Shown here piece by piece: positions 1 to 8,489 of a stretch of 59,452 nucleotides of DNA. The stretch's first letter is position 1; every line of letters begins with the position of its first letter. Made by a program: the position numbers and the translations under genes. The notes below the pieces were generated by a model. That model was not told the DNA's origin. It saw nothing but the letters and a program-made list of their open reading frames with translations, and did no database searches. Source of the DNA: an uncultured Oscillospiraceae bacterium (lineage in GTDB: Bacteria > Bacillota > Clostridia > Oscillospirales > Oscillospiraceae); the NCBI GenBank assembly GCA_910587395.1, contig CAJULJ010000013.1, positions 1 to 59,452 on the forward strand. Reading direction: 5' to 3'.

Positions 1-2
1 GG

Positions 3-392
3 GGTTCATACGCCCATGGAGGTCTACACCCAATGCAGGGCTGCCTGACAAAATTGCGCATTTTATTTCACTGTCTACTTGACGGGGGGCAGTCCAATCT
101 GACCACCAATATTCAGGGCGCCTACACTGCCATCGCGGCCTATTCCTTCATGATCTTCAATCTGCTGTGCGCTCCCTGCTTCGCCGCCATCGGCTATATG
201 TGCGGCTTCGCCTATGTGGCTGCCCTGATTGTGTATCAGATCGGCGGACTGCTCACCGGCGCGGTGACGCTTAACGTGTTTACCATCGTGGCCCTCCTGC
301 TGCTGGCCGGACTGCTGTACCTGCTGTTCCGGCCTGCCGCCAAGGCGTCCGAGGGCGTCGGCCTCCGCAGCACGGAAGCGGCACGGGTGTAA
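3..392 (+). pseudogene. feoB: FeoB ferrous iron transporter, C-terminal fragment with internal deletion
   Basis: The frame is open from the window edge and ends at a TAA at 390-392. Residues from about the AAYSFMIFNLLCAPCFAAIG stretch onward are the last membrane segments of FeoB, the inner-membrane GTPase-coupled Fe(II) importer. In ordinary FeoB about 16 residues (an AIKREMN...WFAIG-type loop) lie between that stretch and the GYMCGFAYV helix. Here FAAIG runs directly into GYMCGFAYV. The deletion could have arisen by recombination between two GCCATCGGC-like repeats that encode AIG; this is inferred. The first about 30 residues of the open frame do not look like FeoB. Only the tail is visible, so the state of the rest of the gene is unknown. 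It is followed 3 bases later by the FeoB-associated small protein gene, which is also damaged. Confidence 0.6.
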
Positions 393-395
393 ATT

Positions 396-553
396 ATGGT
401 TCAATTTCTGAGTGAAAACGGAGGCACTATTTTGGTGCTGGCGGTGGTGGCCGTCGTTGTGCGAAGCATGTGCAAACGAAAAAAAAGGGTAAGGGCTGTG
501 GCTGCGGCTGCGGAGATTGTCCCTCGAAAGGAATATGCCACCCTGACAAATGA
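396..553 (+). pseudogene. FeoB-associated Cys-rich membrane protein, frameshifted in an A8 run
   Basis: A small single-pass protein normally encoded directly after feoB. Frame one gives an N-terminal membrane helix starting MVQFLSENGG and a basic turn (CKRKK). At the A8 run 479-486 the frame is lost. Read one base back from there, the sequence continues KGKGCGCGCGDCPSKG and stops at TGA 551-553, which is the expected cysteine cluster of this family. The gene therefore lacks one A, or is expressed by slippage: the run reads A AAA AAA in frame, a classic -1 slippery heptamer. Read without the shift, the ORF continues far into the convergent gene and makes no sense. A sequencing error in the homopolymer is an equal alternative. 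Confidence 0.7.
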
Positions 554-554
554 A

Positions 555-587
555 AAAGGACCCAGGAGCGCCGCTCCCGGGTTCTTT
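555..587. terminator. Bidirectional intrinsic terminator
   Basis: An imperfect long hairpin with arms 555-570 and 572-587, AAAGGACCC pairing with GGGTTCTTT including one G-U pair. A-rich DNA lies on the left and T-rich DNA on the right, so it can end both the feo remnant (plus) and the convergent glycosidase gene (minus). Confidence 0.6.
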
Positions 588-602
588 CCTCATGGAATCA
601 AA

Positions 603-1913
603 TCAACTTTCGCACTTCCAGAAGGCCACGCTGTAAGGGGGCAGCTCACTGCCGCCGCCGAAATCGTGTTCCTTTCCAGTGAGCAGGTCCACCGCCCTGC
701 CGCATCCGGCATCAAAGTGGGCCCAGTAGGGTTCGCTGTCTGCGTTCACCGCCACCAGCACCCGCTCATGCTCGGAGCGGCGCTGGAACACCGTCTGCTT
801 GTTGGTGAGCACCAGATCCTTGAAGTCGCCCTGGCACAGAGCCTCGCTCTCCCGGTGGGCCTTTGCCATGGCGGCGATGGTGTCGGTCAGTTCAGTCCAT
901 TCCGGCTTGTCAAAGCTGGGCCGCAGGGCGTCGTCCCCGTGGGATTTGTCGCCCTCAACGCCCCACTCGCTGCCGTAGTAGACGCAGGGGATGCCGGACA
1001 TACCGAACAGGATGCCGTACATCAAGGGCAGGTGGGCCGGGTTTTGCAGGATAGTGGCCGCGCGGGTCACGTCATGGTTGTCGGCAAAGCACAGCAGATG
1101 CTTGCCCTTGTACAGCGTCCACTGCTCGGGCCCGTACTGCCGCTTCAGGCTGTGGACAATTTCAAACAGGTTCATGGAATTCAGGGCGGAGTACAGCCCC
1201 TTGTAGCACTCATAATTGGTACAGGAGTGGAGCATCTCGTCGTTGACCCACTGATTATAATCGCCGTGTAGCGTCTCGCCCACCAGGAAGAATTCCGGCT
1301 TCAGCCCGTTGCAGAGGGAACGCAGGCGGCGGAGAAAATCCTTGTCCAAACAGTAGGCCACGTCCAGCCGCAGGCCGTCGATGTCGAACTCATCCACCCA
1401 GAATTTCACGCAGTCCAGCAGGTAATCCACCACAGCGGGATTGCGCAGGTTCAGCTTCACCAGTTCGAAATGGCCCTCCCAGCCCTCATACCAGAAGCCG
1501 TCGTTGTAGTTGGAGTTGCCGTCAAAGCTGATGTTGAACCAGTCCTTATAGGGGGAGTCCCATTTCTTTTCCTGCACGTCCCGGAAGGCCCAGAAGCCCC
1601 GGCCCACGTGGTTAAACACCCCGTCCAGCACTACCTTGATGCCGTGGGTGTGGAGGGTTTTGCATACCTTGGCAAACTCCTCATTGGTACCCAAACGGCA
1701 GTCAATGTTACGGTAGTCCCGGGTATCGTAGCCGTGGCGGTCGCTCTCGAAGATGGGAGAGAGGTACACCGCGTCCGCGCCCAGCTTCCGGATATGCTCT
1801 GCCCAGTCGCCGATCTTGCCGATGCGGCTGGCCTGAACGCCGTCATTCTCTCTGGGAGCTCCGCAGAAGCCCAGGGGATAGATTTGATAAAATACGCTGT
1901 GTTCCGCCCACAT
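603..1913 (-). CDS. GH13 alpha-amylase family glycosidase
   Basis: A 436-residue cytoplasmic (no signal peptide) GH13 enzyme that should hydrolyse alpha-1,4-glucosidic bonds of maltodextrin-like substrates. All four GH13 signature regions are visible in order: I DGVFNHVG, II GLRLDVAYC (Asp nucleophile), III VGETLHGD (Glu acid/base) and IV FADNHD. It is short for a neopullulanase and lacks an N-terminal CBM34 domain, so it resembles the compact clostridial alpha-glucosidase/amylase group. The ATG at 1913 was chosen because AAAGGA lies 10 bases upstream; a GTG at 1922 touches that site. Its own promoter lies at 1970-1998. The exact substrate cannot be read from the sequence. Confidence 0.9.
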   Translation of the reverse strand: MWAEHSVFYQIYPLGFCGAPRENDGVQASRIGKIGDWAEHIRKLGADAVYLSPIFESDRHGYDTRDYRNIDCRLGTNEEFAKVCKTLHTHGIKVVLDGVFNHVGRGFWAFRDVQEKKWDSPYKDWFNISFDGNSNYNDGFWYEGWEGHFELVKLNLRNPAVVDYLLDCVKFWVDEFDIDGLRLDVAYCLDKDFLRRLRSLCNGLKPEFFLVGETLHGDYNQWVNDEMLHSCTNYECYKGLYSALNSMNLFEIVHSLKRQYGPEQWTLYKGKHLLCFADNHDVTRAATILQNPAHLPLMYGILFGMSGIPCVYYGSEWGVEGDKSHGDDALRPSFDKPEWTELTDTIAAMAKAHRESEALCQGDFKDLVLTNKQTVFQRRSEHERVLVAVNADSEPYWAHFDAGCGRAVDLLTGKEHDFGGGSELPPYSVAFWKCES

Positions 1914-1969
1914 GGGCGTCACTTCCTTTCTGGCATTCGTACTCTGGGCAAGGGACGCCCACGGCTGCC

Positions 1970-1998
1970 AGTATAGCAGAAAGCAACGAAAAAAGCAA
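1970..1998 (-). promoter_or_regulatory. Sigma-A-type promoter of the GH13 gene
   Basis: On the minus strand, TTGCTT (1993-1998), a 17-base spacer and TATACT (1970-1975), about 57 bases upstream of the chosen start codon. Confidence 0.6.
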
Positions 1999-1999
1999 G

Positions 2000-2578
2000 C
2001 TAACCCCGCCGGCAGTTCATGCGGCTGAGCAGAGAGCGCATCTGGATCATTTCCTGCCGCTGCTGCGTGACAATGGTGCGTAAAATGGGCACAAGGTCAG
2101 TGCAGACATCGTATTTCAGGGCGTTTTCCGCCATGCGGACGGCTCCCTGGCGATGGGGAATCATCTCCCGCATGAAGACAGCGGCCAGGGCATTATTTTC
2201 CGGCGCCGAGCCCATTTGGGCATACATTTCTCGATAGATCAGGTCTATCCGCCGCTGATACAGGCGCAGATCCATTTGGGGGTTGGTGAGCTGATTGCAG
2301 GCGGCCAGCGCGTCCTCCATCTGTCCGATGCCCTGGGTCTGCTGGTCGATGATGCGCTGGGCCATACGCCGGACAGCGCTGTTTTCAGTAAAGCGAAGGA
2401 TGTTTGTGGACATTTTGATGGCCGCCCGGTGGTGGGGGATCATCTGAACGATAAAGTTGTGGGAAATGCTCTGGGTAAGTCCGGCGGTGGTCATGCCCTG
2501 GACCATCTCGTCTAAAATTTGGTAAAAGCAGCATAAGTAAGTTTTTGAGTCCTCGCTGAGCAGACAGGTGTTTTTCAT
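2000..2578 (-). CDS. DUF305 family protein (ferritin-like fold)
   Basis: 192 residues carrying the two characteristic DUF305 repeats: FIVQMIPHHRAAIKM near residue 37 and FMREMIPHRQGAVRM near residue 135. These helical proteins place His and Met side chains in a four-helix bundle and in several bacteria are linked to copper, but no signal peptide is present here, so the protein is cytoplasmic. Start: the ATG at 2578 has AAAGGAGG 8-9 bases upstream, while an in-frame ATG two codons earlier sits too close to it and a further N-terminal extension would run into the upstream MATE gene's terminator and stop. Function unproven; metal or stress related is an inference from the family. Confidence 0.8.
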   Translation of the reverse strand: MKNTCLLSEDSKTYLCCFYQILDEMVQGMTTAGLTQSISHNFIVQMIPHHRAAIKMSTNILRFTENSAVRRMAQRIIDQQTQGIGQMEDALAACNQLTNPQMDLRLYQRRIDLIYREMYAQMGSAPENNALAAVFMREMIPHRQGAVRMAENALKYDVCTDLVPILRTIVTQQRQEMIQMRSLLSRMNCRRG

Positions 2579-2629
2579 GGTCATGCCCTCCTTTGACCCT
2601 ATTCTATGAAGAAAACGGCGAAAACGTTC

Positions 2630-2661
2630 AAAAAGAGGGGCGGTCAAATGACCGCCCCTCA
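2630..2661 (-). terminator. Intrinsic terminator of the MATE gene
   Basis: A perfect 12-base inverted repeat (2635-2646 with 2649-2660), followed on the minus strand by a T run (2631-2634 read as T). It starts 3 bases after the MATE stop codon. Confidence 0.85.
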
Positions 2662-2663
2662 AT

Positions 2664-4043
2664 TCAAAGCTGTTGTTTTCCGATGTCAAAGGCGTGGAGC
2701 CAGTCCGATTTCAGCAGGAACAGCAAAAACACCGCCGAGCTGAGAGACCAGGTGAGGGGATAGGCCCAGGAGATGGTCTGGAACACGGGGAAAGCCCGCA
2801 CCGCCAGGGTGACATAGGTTACCCGGACACAGCACCAGAAGGCCAGCATGGTGACCATGGGCACAAAGGACTTTCCGCATCCTCGGAGCACTCCGGCGGC
2901 ACAGTGGGAGAAGGCCAGCAGAAAGAAGAAGGGAGCCACCACGCGGGCATGGATGGCGCCGAACTGGATGGCCTCCGGCTCGTCCACGAAGAAGCGCAGA
3001 GCGGGCGGCGCGGCGAAGAGAAACACCACGCCGATCAGCTCCGCCATCGTCATGCCGGACAGCAGGCCGAAGGCCGCGCCCTTTTTGGCCCGGTCATACT
3101 GTCGGGCTCCCAGGTTTTGGCTGATAAAGGTGGGCAGGGCCATAGACAGGCTGGTGATGGGCAGGAACACCAGCCCCTCAATCTTGGCATAGGCCCCTTG
3201 GCCGGACATGGCGTATTGGCCGAAGGAGTTGATGTTGCTCTGCACCACGATGTTTCCCACGCTGATGACGGCGTTCTGCACTCCGGTGGGCAGGCCCTGG
3301 CGGAGCACTTGGGAGAGAATGCCGGGGTAGAGCTGCAGCTTGCGGAAATCCAGCCGGGTATAATCCCTTAGCCGGCACATCCGCCACAGGCAGAGCAGGA
3401 AGCTGAAGCCCTGGGTGAGAACAGTGGCTGCCGCCGCTCCCGCCACGCCCCAGCGGAATGCCGCCACAAACAGCAGATCCAACGCCATATTCAGCACGGA
3501 AGACACCATCAGATAGTACAATGGATGGAGGCTGTCCCCCAGGGATTGCATAATGGCCATGCAGATGTTGTAGAGGATGACGGTGAATACCCCGCCAAAA
3601 TAGATGCGGAAGTAGAGCAGGGAATAGGGCAGTACCGCCTCGGGTGTGTTCATCAGCAACAGGAGCCGGGGCACTAATAGCAGCCCCGCCACTGTGGACA
3701 GCACCGAGGCGATGATACCGAACAAAAAGTTGGTATGGATGGCCCGGACCACGTTTTCCTCGTCTCCGGCCCCGTAATACCGGGAAATGACCACCCCGCC
3801 GCCTACGGCGATGCCGCTGAAAAAGCCTATAATGAGAAAGGTGAGGTTTCCCCCGGAGCTGACGGCGGCGAAGGCCTCGTTTGTGGAAAAATTGCCCAGG
3901 ACCCAGGCGTCGGCCAGATTATAGAGCTGCTGAAGCAGCTGTCCGAAAAACAGCGGCAGAGCAAAGGAAAGAATACATTGGGCGATGGGCCCTTGAGTGA
4001 GAGGTTCGTTCCGCCCCCCGAAATGCTTCTTGAAAATTGACAT
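2664..4043 (-). CDS. MATE family efflux transporter
   Basis: A 459-residue integral membrane protein with about 12 hydrophobic segments and the typical MATE opening (LTQGPIAQCILSFALPLFFGQLLQQLYNLADAWVLG), two MatE domains, and a mid-protein GLPTGVQNAVISVGN repeat of the same pattern. Members export drugs, dyes or metabolites in exchange for Na+ or H+. The ATG at 4043 was chosen because GAGGA precedes it by 9 bases; a TTG 13 codons upstream has no site. A TTGACG/TATACT pair at 4088-4118 with a long 19-base spacer may be the promoter. It lies next to the BceAB-like pair, so this looks like a small export region. The substrate is unknown. Confidence 0.9.
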   Translation of the reverse strand: MSIFKKHFGGRNEPLTQGPIAQCILSFALPLFFGQLLQQLYNLADAWVLGNFSTNEAFAAVSSGGNLTFLIIGFFSGIAVGGGVVISRYYGAGDEENVVRAIHTNFLFGIIASVLSTVAGLLLVPRLLLLMNTPEAVLPYSLLYFRIYFGGVFTVILYNICMAIMQSLGDSLHPLYYLMVSSVLNMALDLLFVAAFRWGVAGAAAATVLTQGFSFLLCLWRMCRLRDYTRLDFRKLQLYPGILSQVLRQGLPTGVQNAVISVGNIVVQSNINSFGQYAMSGQGAYAKIEGLVFLPITSLSMALPTFISQNLGARQYDRAKKGAAFGLLSGMTMAELIGVVFLFAAPPALRFFVDEPEAIQFGAIHARVVAPFFFLLAFSHCAAGVLRGCGKSFVPMVTMLAFWCCVRVTYVTLAVRAFPVFQTISWAYPLTWSLSSAVFLLFLLKSDWLHAFDIGKQQL

Positions 4044-4131
4044 GATACTCAGTCCTCGTTTCACAGCGTCATTGTCGCGCAAGGGTCAGTATAACACCGG
4101 TGGGCGGGGGGCCGTCAAGAGGCTGACGAAA

Positions 4132-4171
4132 AAAAGAGGAAAAATAACCTCCTCCGGTCATACGGAGGAGG
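4132..4171 (-). terminator. Intrinsic terminator of the ABC operon
   Basis: A perfect 9-base stem (4148-4156 with 4163-4171) and a 6-base loop, followed on the minus strand by a T-rich tract (TTATTTTTCC). It lies just after the permease stop at 4181. Confidence 0.8.
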
Positions 4172-4180
4172 TCGGAAGGG

Positions 4181-6235
4181 TCATTTGACGATTTTATAAT
4201 AGGTCCTTGCGGTGAGCAGATACACCACTGCATACACGGCAAGGAAGGCTGCCAGCGTTCCTCCCGTGCACAGCGCCACAGTCAGCACATTGCGCACGCC
4301 GAACATGGTAAGCATGCGGGCCACCAGGTTGAAGTCGAACAGGATGTGGACGGCGGCTACGGCGATGGGCAGGAAGAACACGATAAGCACCTGACTGCGG
4401 ATGGAGGACTTGACCTCCCGCTGGCTCAGGCCCACCTTGCGCATGATCTCGAACCGGCCCTGGTCCTCATAGCCCTCGGACACCTGCTTGTAATAGATGA
4501 TGAGTACGGTGGCCATGAGGAAAACGATTCCCAGGATGATGCCCAGGAACAGGAAGCCGCCCGCCATGGCGTAGCCGTCCACCGCCATCTCGGCCCGGCT
4601 GTTCACCCGCCAGTATTCCCAGCTCCCGGTGCCCTCGAAAAACTGCTGGTCATTGATAACGGCGTCGGACCAGGCATCCATCAGGTCCAACTCCTGGTCG
4701 TTGGTGCAGTCCAGGTCCACCAGCAGGACGGCGGTGGGGTTAGCGGCGTAGTTGTCCAGCGCGGCGCTTTGGAGGGCCCAAAATTCATCCAGCACAGCCC
4801 GGTCCGGCACCACAAGGCACAGCGTTTCGTTCATGTCAAAGGTGGTGCGGAAATACTCAATTTCGGGCAGGGTGTCCACGACAGTCAGGCTGGCAGGCAC
4901 GCCCACCTCGCTGCCCTCGGAGATTGAGATGCCCTGTACAACGAGCTCTGGACCAAAACCGGTGGGAAGCTGACCGCACACCGCGGCATCACCCGGGCGA
5001 AGAGTGGGAGCATCCCTTCCGGTGAGGGCGGCATAGCCCTCCGCGGTGAGCAGGTAGAGGGCGCGGCGGTCGTTGTTTTCCCCCTGGGCCCCCGGCTCCA
5101 GGCGAACGGTGTCCGGATTGGCCAGGACGTTGAAATGCAGGTATTCCGCCGCGCTCAGGTTGGTGATGGGAATAGTTTGTTCCTGGCAAAAGCGCTCCAC
5201 CATCGCTTTCGCACCGTTGAGGTCAGGGCTTTGCCCCTGGCTGGGGTCAAAGCTGATGGTCATATTGAGGTTGGCGGGGTACTGGGCGGCGATGATCTCC
5301 CCTTGTCCCAGGTAGAGGGCCAGGGTTCCCGAAATCATCACCATCACCATGGTGGACAAAATGCAGATGTTGGCCAGCCCCACTGCGTTGCGCTTCATAC
5401 GGTACAGCATCCCGGACACTCCGATGAAATGGCTGGTCTGGTAATAGAAGCCCTTGTTGTTGCGAAGAATTTTTAGCAGGGCGATGCTTCCGGCGGTGAA
5501 CAGGCAGTAGGTGCCGATGATGACCAGGATGACCGCCAGAAAATAGAAGAGCATGGCAAGGGCGGGGTCCTTGGTGGTGACGGCGATGAAATACCCCGAA
5601 CCCATAGAGACTGCGCCGACCACTGCCAGCAGCCAGCGAGTCCGCGGCTCCTTTTCCCCTACATTTCCGTCATGAAGTAGCTCAATGGGGTTGGACACCC
5701 GTACCCGGACCAGGTTGAGGAACAAGGCCAGCGCCAGCAGCCCACCGAAAAACACTGCGGTGACAATGGCGGCAGGGAGGGACAGGGAGGAGCTGAACGG
5801 GATGGAGAACTGGAGCAGGGAGGCCAGGGCAATGGTAGCCAGCTTGTGGAGGACCACGCCCAGCACCAGTCCGCCCACAATGCCGATGAGGGCGGTGTAC
5901 AGGCTTTCCCAGCACTGAATGAGGGCGATATTGCCTTTTCCCATGCCCAGGATGTTGTACAGGCCCAGCTCCTTTTTCCGCTGTTTCATCAGAAAGCTGT
6001 TGATGTAGAGCAGGAGTACGGTGGATAGAATCCCCGCCACAATCATACCGATCTGCATCATCACCAGCACATAGGTAAAGCCCCGCATGGTCAATACGCC
6101 CGGGTCAAAGCACAGGGCGCACATGACATAAAAGGCGGCGGTGAGTCCCGCCAGGGCCAGCAAATAGGGGACAAAGAACCGGCGGTTCTGGCGCATCCCC
6201 TGGGCCGCCAGTTTGGGATAAAGTCCGTTACGCAC
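4181..6235 (-). CDS. BceB-type ABC transporter permease (FtsX-like)
   Basis: A 684-residue permease with the BceB layout: one N-terminal helix, an FtsX-like three-helix block (about residues 50-190), paired helices near 205-260, two further helices near 280-320, a large extracellular domain (about 330-560) and three terminal helices, ten in all. Such permeases protect against cell-wall antibiotics such as bacitracin or lantibiotics by freeing lipid II-cycle intermediates, and often signal to a histidine kinase. The GTG at 6235 was preferred over the GTG at 6244 because GGAGG ends 8 bases before it. It overlaps the ATPase gene by 8 bases, so the two are translationally coupled. No partner two-component system is found in the window. 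Confidence 0.85.
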   Translation of the reverse strand: MRNGLYPKLAAQGMRQNRRFFVPYLLALAGLTAAFYVMCALCFDPGVLTMRGFTYVLVMMQIGMIVAGILSTVLLLYINSFLMKQRKKELGLYNILGMGKGNIALIQCWESLYTALIGIVGGLVLGVVLHKLATIALASLLQFSIPFSSSLSLPAAIVTAVFFGGLLALALFLNLVRVRVSNPIELLHDGNVGEKEPRTRWLLAVVGAVSMGSGYFIAVTTKDPALAMLFYFLAVILVIIGTYCLFTAGSIALLKILRNNKGFYYQTSHFIGVSGMLYRMKRNAVGLANICILSTMVMVMISGTLALYLGQGEIIAAQYPANLNMTISFDPSQGQSPDLNGAKAMVERFCQEQTIPITNLSAAEYLHFNVLANPDTVRLEPGAQGENNDRRALYLLTAEGYAALTGRDAPTLRPGDAAVCGQLPTGFGPELVVQGISISEGSEVGVPASLTVVDTLPEIEYFRTTFDMNETLCLVVPDRAVLDEFWALQSAALDNYAANPTAVLLVDLDCTNDQELDLMDAWSDAVINDQQFFEGTGSWEYWRVNSRAEMAVDGYAMAGGFLFLGIILGIVFLMATVLIIYYKQVSEGYEDQGRFEIMRKVGLSQREVKSSIRSQVLIVFFLPIAVAAVHILFDFNLVARMLTMFGVRNVLTVALCTGGTLAAFLAVYAVVYLLTARTYYKIVK

Positions 6236-6995
6236 GCTTCTCACCTCCGTCGGTGAGCCGGGTGAGGGTCTCGGTGATCAGGCGGTACATCTGGCCGTCG
6301 GTGCGGTTCTCCCGGTAGAGCTGGTGGTACACCCGGCCGTCCCGGATGAACAGTATCCGGCCCACCCGGCTGGCGGCGGCGGTGGAGTGGGTGACCATCA
6401 GCACGGTCTGGCCTGCCATGTTGATTTTTGTGAACAGGTCCATCAGGCTGTCCGCCGACCGGGAGTCCAGAGCTCCGGTGGGTTCGTCGGCCAGAATGAT
6501 CTGGGGCTGGGTGATGAGGGCACGGGCCACGGCGCACCGCTGCTTTTGTCCGCCGGATACCTCATAGGGGTACTTGTCCAGCAGCTTTTCGATGCCCAGC
6601 GTCTCGGCCAGCGGGGCGAGGCGGCGCTTCATCTCCGGGTATTTTTTCCCCGCCAGCACCAGGGGGAGGAAAATATTGTCCCGCAGGCTGAAGGTGTCCA
6701 GCAGGTTGAAATCCTGGAATACGAAGCCCAGGTGGTCCCGGCGGAAGGCCGCCAGCTCCTTCTCCCTGACTGCGGTGAGGTCCCGCCCCGCCAGCAGCAC
6801 CGACCCGGCGGTAGGCTTATCCAATGCCGCTAGAATATTGAGCAGGGTGGTCTTGCCGGAGCCAGACTCGCCCATGATGGCCACATATTCGCCCTGTTCC
6901 ACATCAAAGGATACATCGGCAAGCGCCTCTATCTTTTGAGCGCCAAAGCGGGTGGAATAGACTTTCTTCAAATGACGGACTTCAAGGATTGCCAT
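6228..6995 (-). CDS. BceA-type ABC transporter ATP-binding protein
   Basis: A 255-residue ATPase of the MacB/BceA/LolD class. Walker A GESGSGKT, Q-loop FVFQDFNLL, signature VSGGQKQR, Walker B IILADEPTGALD and an H-loop in VTHS are all intact. It powers the downstream permease, probably for resistance to peptide antibiotics. The start at 6995 has GGAGG 9 bases upstream. Transcription appears to start at 7076-7081, where a TGTGT-N4-ACACA inverted repeat overlaps the start point, suggesting repressor control rather than the BceR-type control usual for this family. Confidence 0.92.
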   Translation of the reverse strand: MAILEVRHLKKVYSTRFGAQKIEALADVSFDVEQGEYVAIMGESGSGKTTLLNILAALDKPTAGSVLLAGRDLTAVREKELAAFRRDHLGFVFQDFNLLDTFSLRDNIFLPLVLAGKKYPEMKRRLAPLAETLGIEKLLDKYPYEVSGGQKQRCAVARALITQPQIILADEPTGALDSRSADSLMDLFTKINMAGQTVLMVTHSTAAASRVGRILFIRDGRVYHQLYRENRTDGQMYRLITETLTRLTDGGEKRA

Positions 6996-7060
6996 AATTG
7001 ATTACCTCCGAACTGTCGTCACACGGCGCAGAGCTGCGGTGCGGCGATAACTGTATTACC

Positions 7061-7081
7061 TGTGTTGGTACACATAGTATA
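7061..7081 (-). promoter_or_regulatory. -10 element and inverted-repeat operator upstream of the BceAB-like operon
   Basis: On the minus strand TATACT lies at 7076-7081. Immediately downstream is a perfect inverted repeat, TGTGT (7061-7065), 4 bases, ACACA (7070-7074), at the expected transcription start. No convincing -35 is seen (TGGCTT at 16 bases is weak). Operator function is inferred from symmetry and position only. Confidence 0.4.
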
Positions 7082-7172
7082 CAGAAAAAGGGTTAAGAAG
7101 CCAGAGGGGAAAATCGAAAGATTTCATTAAGGCAGCTTGTATGACAATATCTAGGGAATGTCAAATCGCCTC

Positions 7173-7208
7173 TTGCAATCCGGCAGAGATAATGTTAAAC
7201 TATTAACA
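7173..7208 (+). promoter_or_regulatory. Promoter with Rex operator ahead of the alcohol dehydrogenase gene
   Basis: TTGCAA (7173-7178), a 17-base spacer and TAAACT (7196-7201) form a promoter. Overlapping its -10 is TGTTAA (7193-7198), 4 bases, TTAACA (7203-7208), the inverted repeat known for clostridial Rex boxes (TTGTTAANNNNTTAACAA). A rex gene is present at 55634. Binding there would block RNA polymerase when NAD+ is high relative to NADH. Confidence 0.75.
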
Positions 7209-7253
7209 GTCTTTGGGCGGACCGATTGCCCAAAATATATTGGAGGTTTTATT

Positions 7254-8471
7254 ATGGCACGTTTTACTCTTCCCCGTGACCTGTACCACGGCAAGGGCGC
7301 CCTGGAGGCCCTGAAGTCCTTCGACGGCAAGCGCGCGATGATCTGTGTGGGCGGCGGCTCCATGAAGAAGTTCGGGTTCCTGGACCGCGCCATTGAGTAC
7401 TTAAAGGAAGCCGGCATGGAGGTTGAGGTGTTCGAGGGTATCGAGCCCGATCCCTCTGTGGAAACCGTCATGAAGGGCGCGGACGCCATGCTGAAGTTCC
7501 AGCCCGACTGGATCGTGGCTATGGGCGGAGGCTCTCCCATCGACGCGGCCAAGGCCATGTGGATCAAATACGAGTACCCCGACATCACCTTTGAGGAGAT
7601 GTGCAAGGTGTTCGGCATTCCCGCCCTGCGCAAGAAGGCCCGTTTCTGCGCCATTTCCTCCACCTCCGGCACCGCCACTGAGGTGACTGCGTTCTCTATT
7701 ATCACCGACTATCAGAAGGGCATCAAGTATCCCATCGCCGACTTTGAGATCACTCCCGACGTGGCCATTGTGGACCCCGATCTGGCTGAGACCATGCCCA
7801 AGAAGCTGGTGGCCCACACCGGTATGGACGCCATCACCCACGCCATTGAGGCGTATGTGTCCACCGCCAACTGCGACTACACTGATCCGCTGGCCCTCCA
7901 CGCCATCAAGATGATCCAGAGTGACCTGGTGGACTCCTACAACGGCGACATGGCCAAGCGCGACTCCATGCACAACGCCCAGTGCCTGGCCGGCATGGCG
8001 TTCTCCAACGCTTTGCTAGGCATCGTCCACTCCATGGCCCACAAGACCGGCGCGGCGTTCGCCGACCACGGCGCCCATATCATCCACGGCGCGGCCAACG
8101 CCATGTACCTGCCCAAGGTCATCGCCTTCAACGCCAAGGACGAGACCGCCGCCAAGCGGTACGGCGAGATTGCCGACTTCATCAACCTGGGCGGCGACAG
8201 CCTGGATGAGAAGATCGCCAATCTGATCGCGTTCCTGCGCAAGCTGAACGACGACCTGAACATCCCCCACTGCATCGGCAAGTACGGCGCGGACAGCTAT
8301 CCCTGCGACCAGGGTTTTGTGCCCGAGGAGGTGTTCCTGGAGCGGCTCCATGACATCGCCGTCAACGCCATCGGCGACGCCTGCACCGGCTCCAATCCCC
8401 GCCAGCCCTCCGTGGAGGAGATGGAGAAGCTGCTCAAGTGCTGCTATTACGACACTGAGGTGGATTTCTGA
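7254..8471 (+). CDS. Iron-containing alcohol dehydrogenase
   Basis: 405 residues of the Fe-ADH (type III) family. GGGS in the NAD(P)-binding fold (ICVGGGS, AMGGGSPIDAAKA) and the metal ligands are all present: Asp in the ADFEITPDVAIVDP/GMDAITHAIEAY region, His in GMDAITHAIEAY, His in GIVHSMAHKTGAAF and His in HGAANAMYLP. It should interconvert an aldehyde and an alcohol with NAD(P)H, as a fermentative NADH sink. The ATG at 7254 has GGAGG 7 bases upstream; earlier in-frame codons overlap the promoter. The Rex box in its promoter supports induction under reducing, NADH-rich conditions. It is monocistronic, ended by the terminator at 8490. Distinct from the BDH-type homologue at 15657. Confidence 0.93.
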   Translation: MARFTLPRDLYHGKGALEALKSFDGKRAMICVGGGSMKKFGFLDRAIEYLKEAGMEVEVFEGIEPDPSVETVMKGADAMLKFQPDWIVAMGGGSPIDAAKAMWIKYEYPDITFEEMCKVFGIPALRKKARFCAISSTSGTATEVTAFSIITDYQKGIKYPIADFEITPDVAIVDPDLAETMPKKLVAHTGMDAITHAIEAYVSTANCDYTDPLALHAIKMIQSDLVDSYNGDMAKRDSMHNAQCLAGMAFSNALLGIVHSMAHKTGAAFADHGAHIIHGAANAMYLPKVIAFNAKDETAAKRYGEIADFINLGGDSLDEKIANLIAFLRKLNDDLNIPHCIGKYGADSYPCDQGFVPEEVFLERLHDIAVNAIGDACTGSNPRQPSVEEMEKLLKCCYYDTEVDF

Positions 8472-8489
8472 TTTTTCCAACGCTGTTCA

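Noticed and set aside
396..1271. 291-codon plus-strand frame starting with the Feo-associated peptide
   Set aside because: After the A8 run the frame is an accidental read through the terminator and the antisense of the glycosidase gene.
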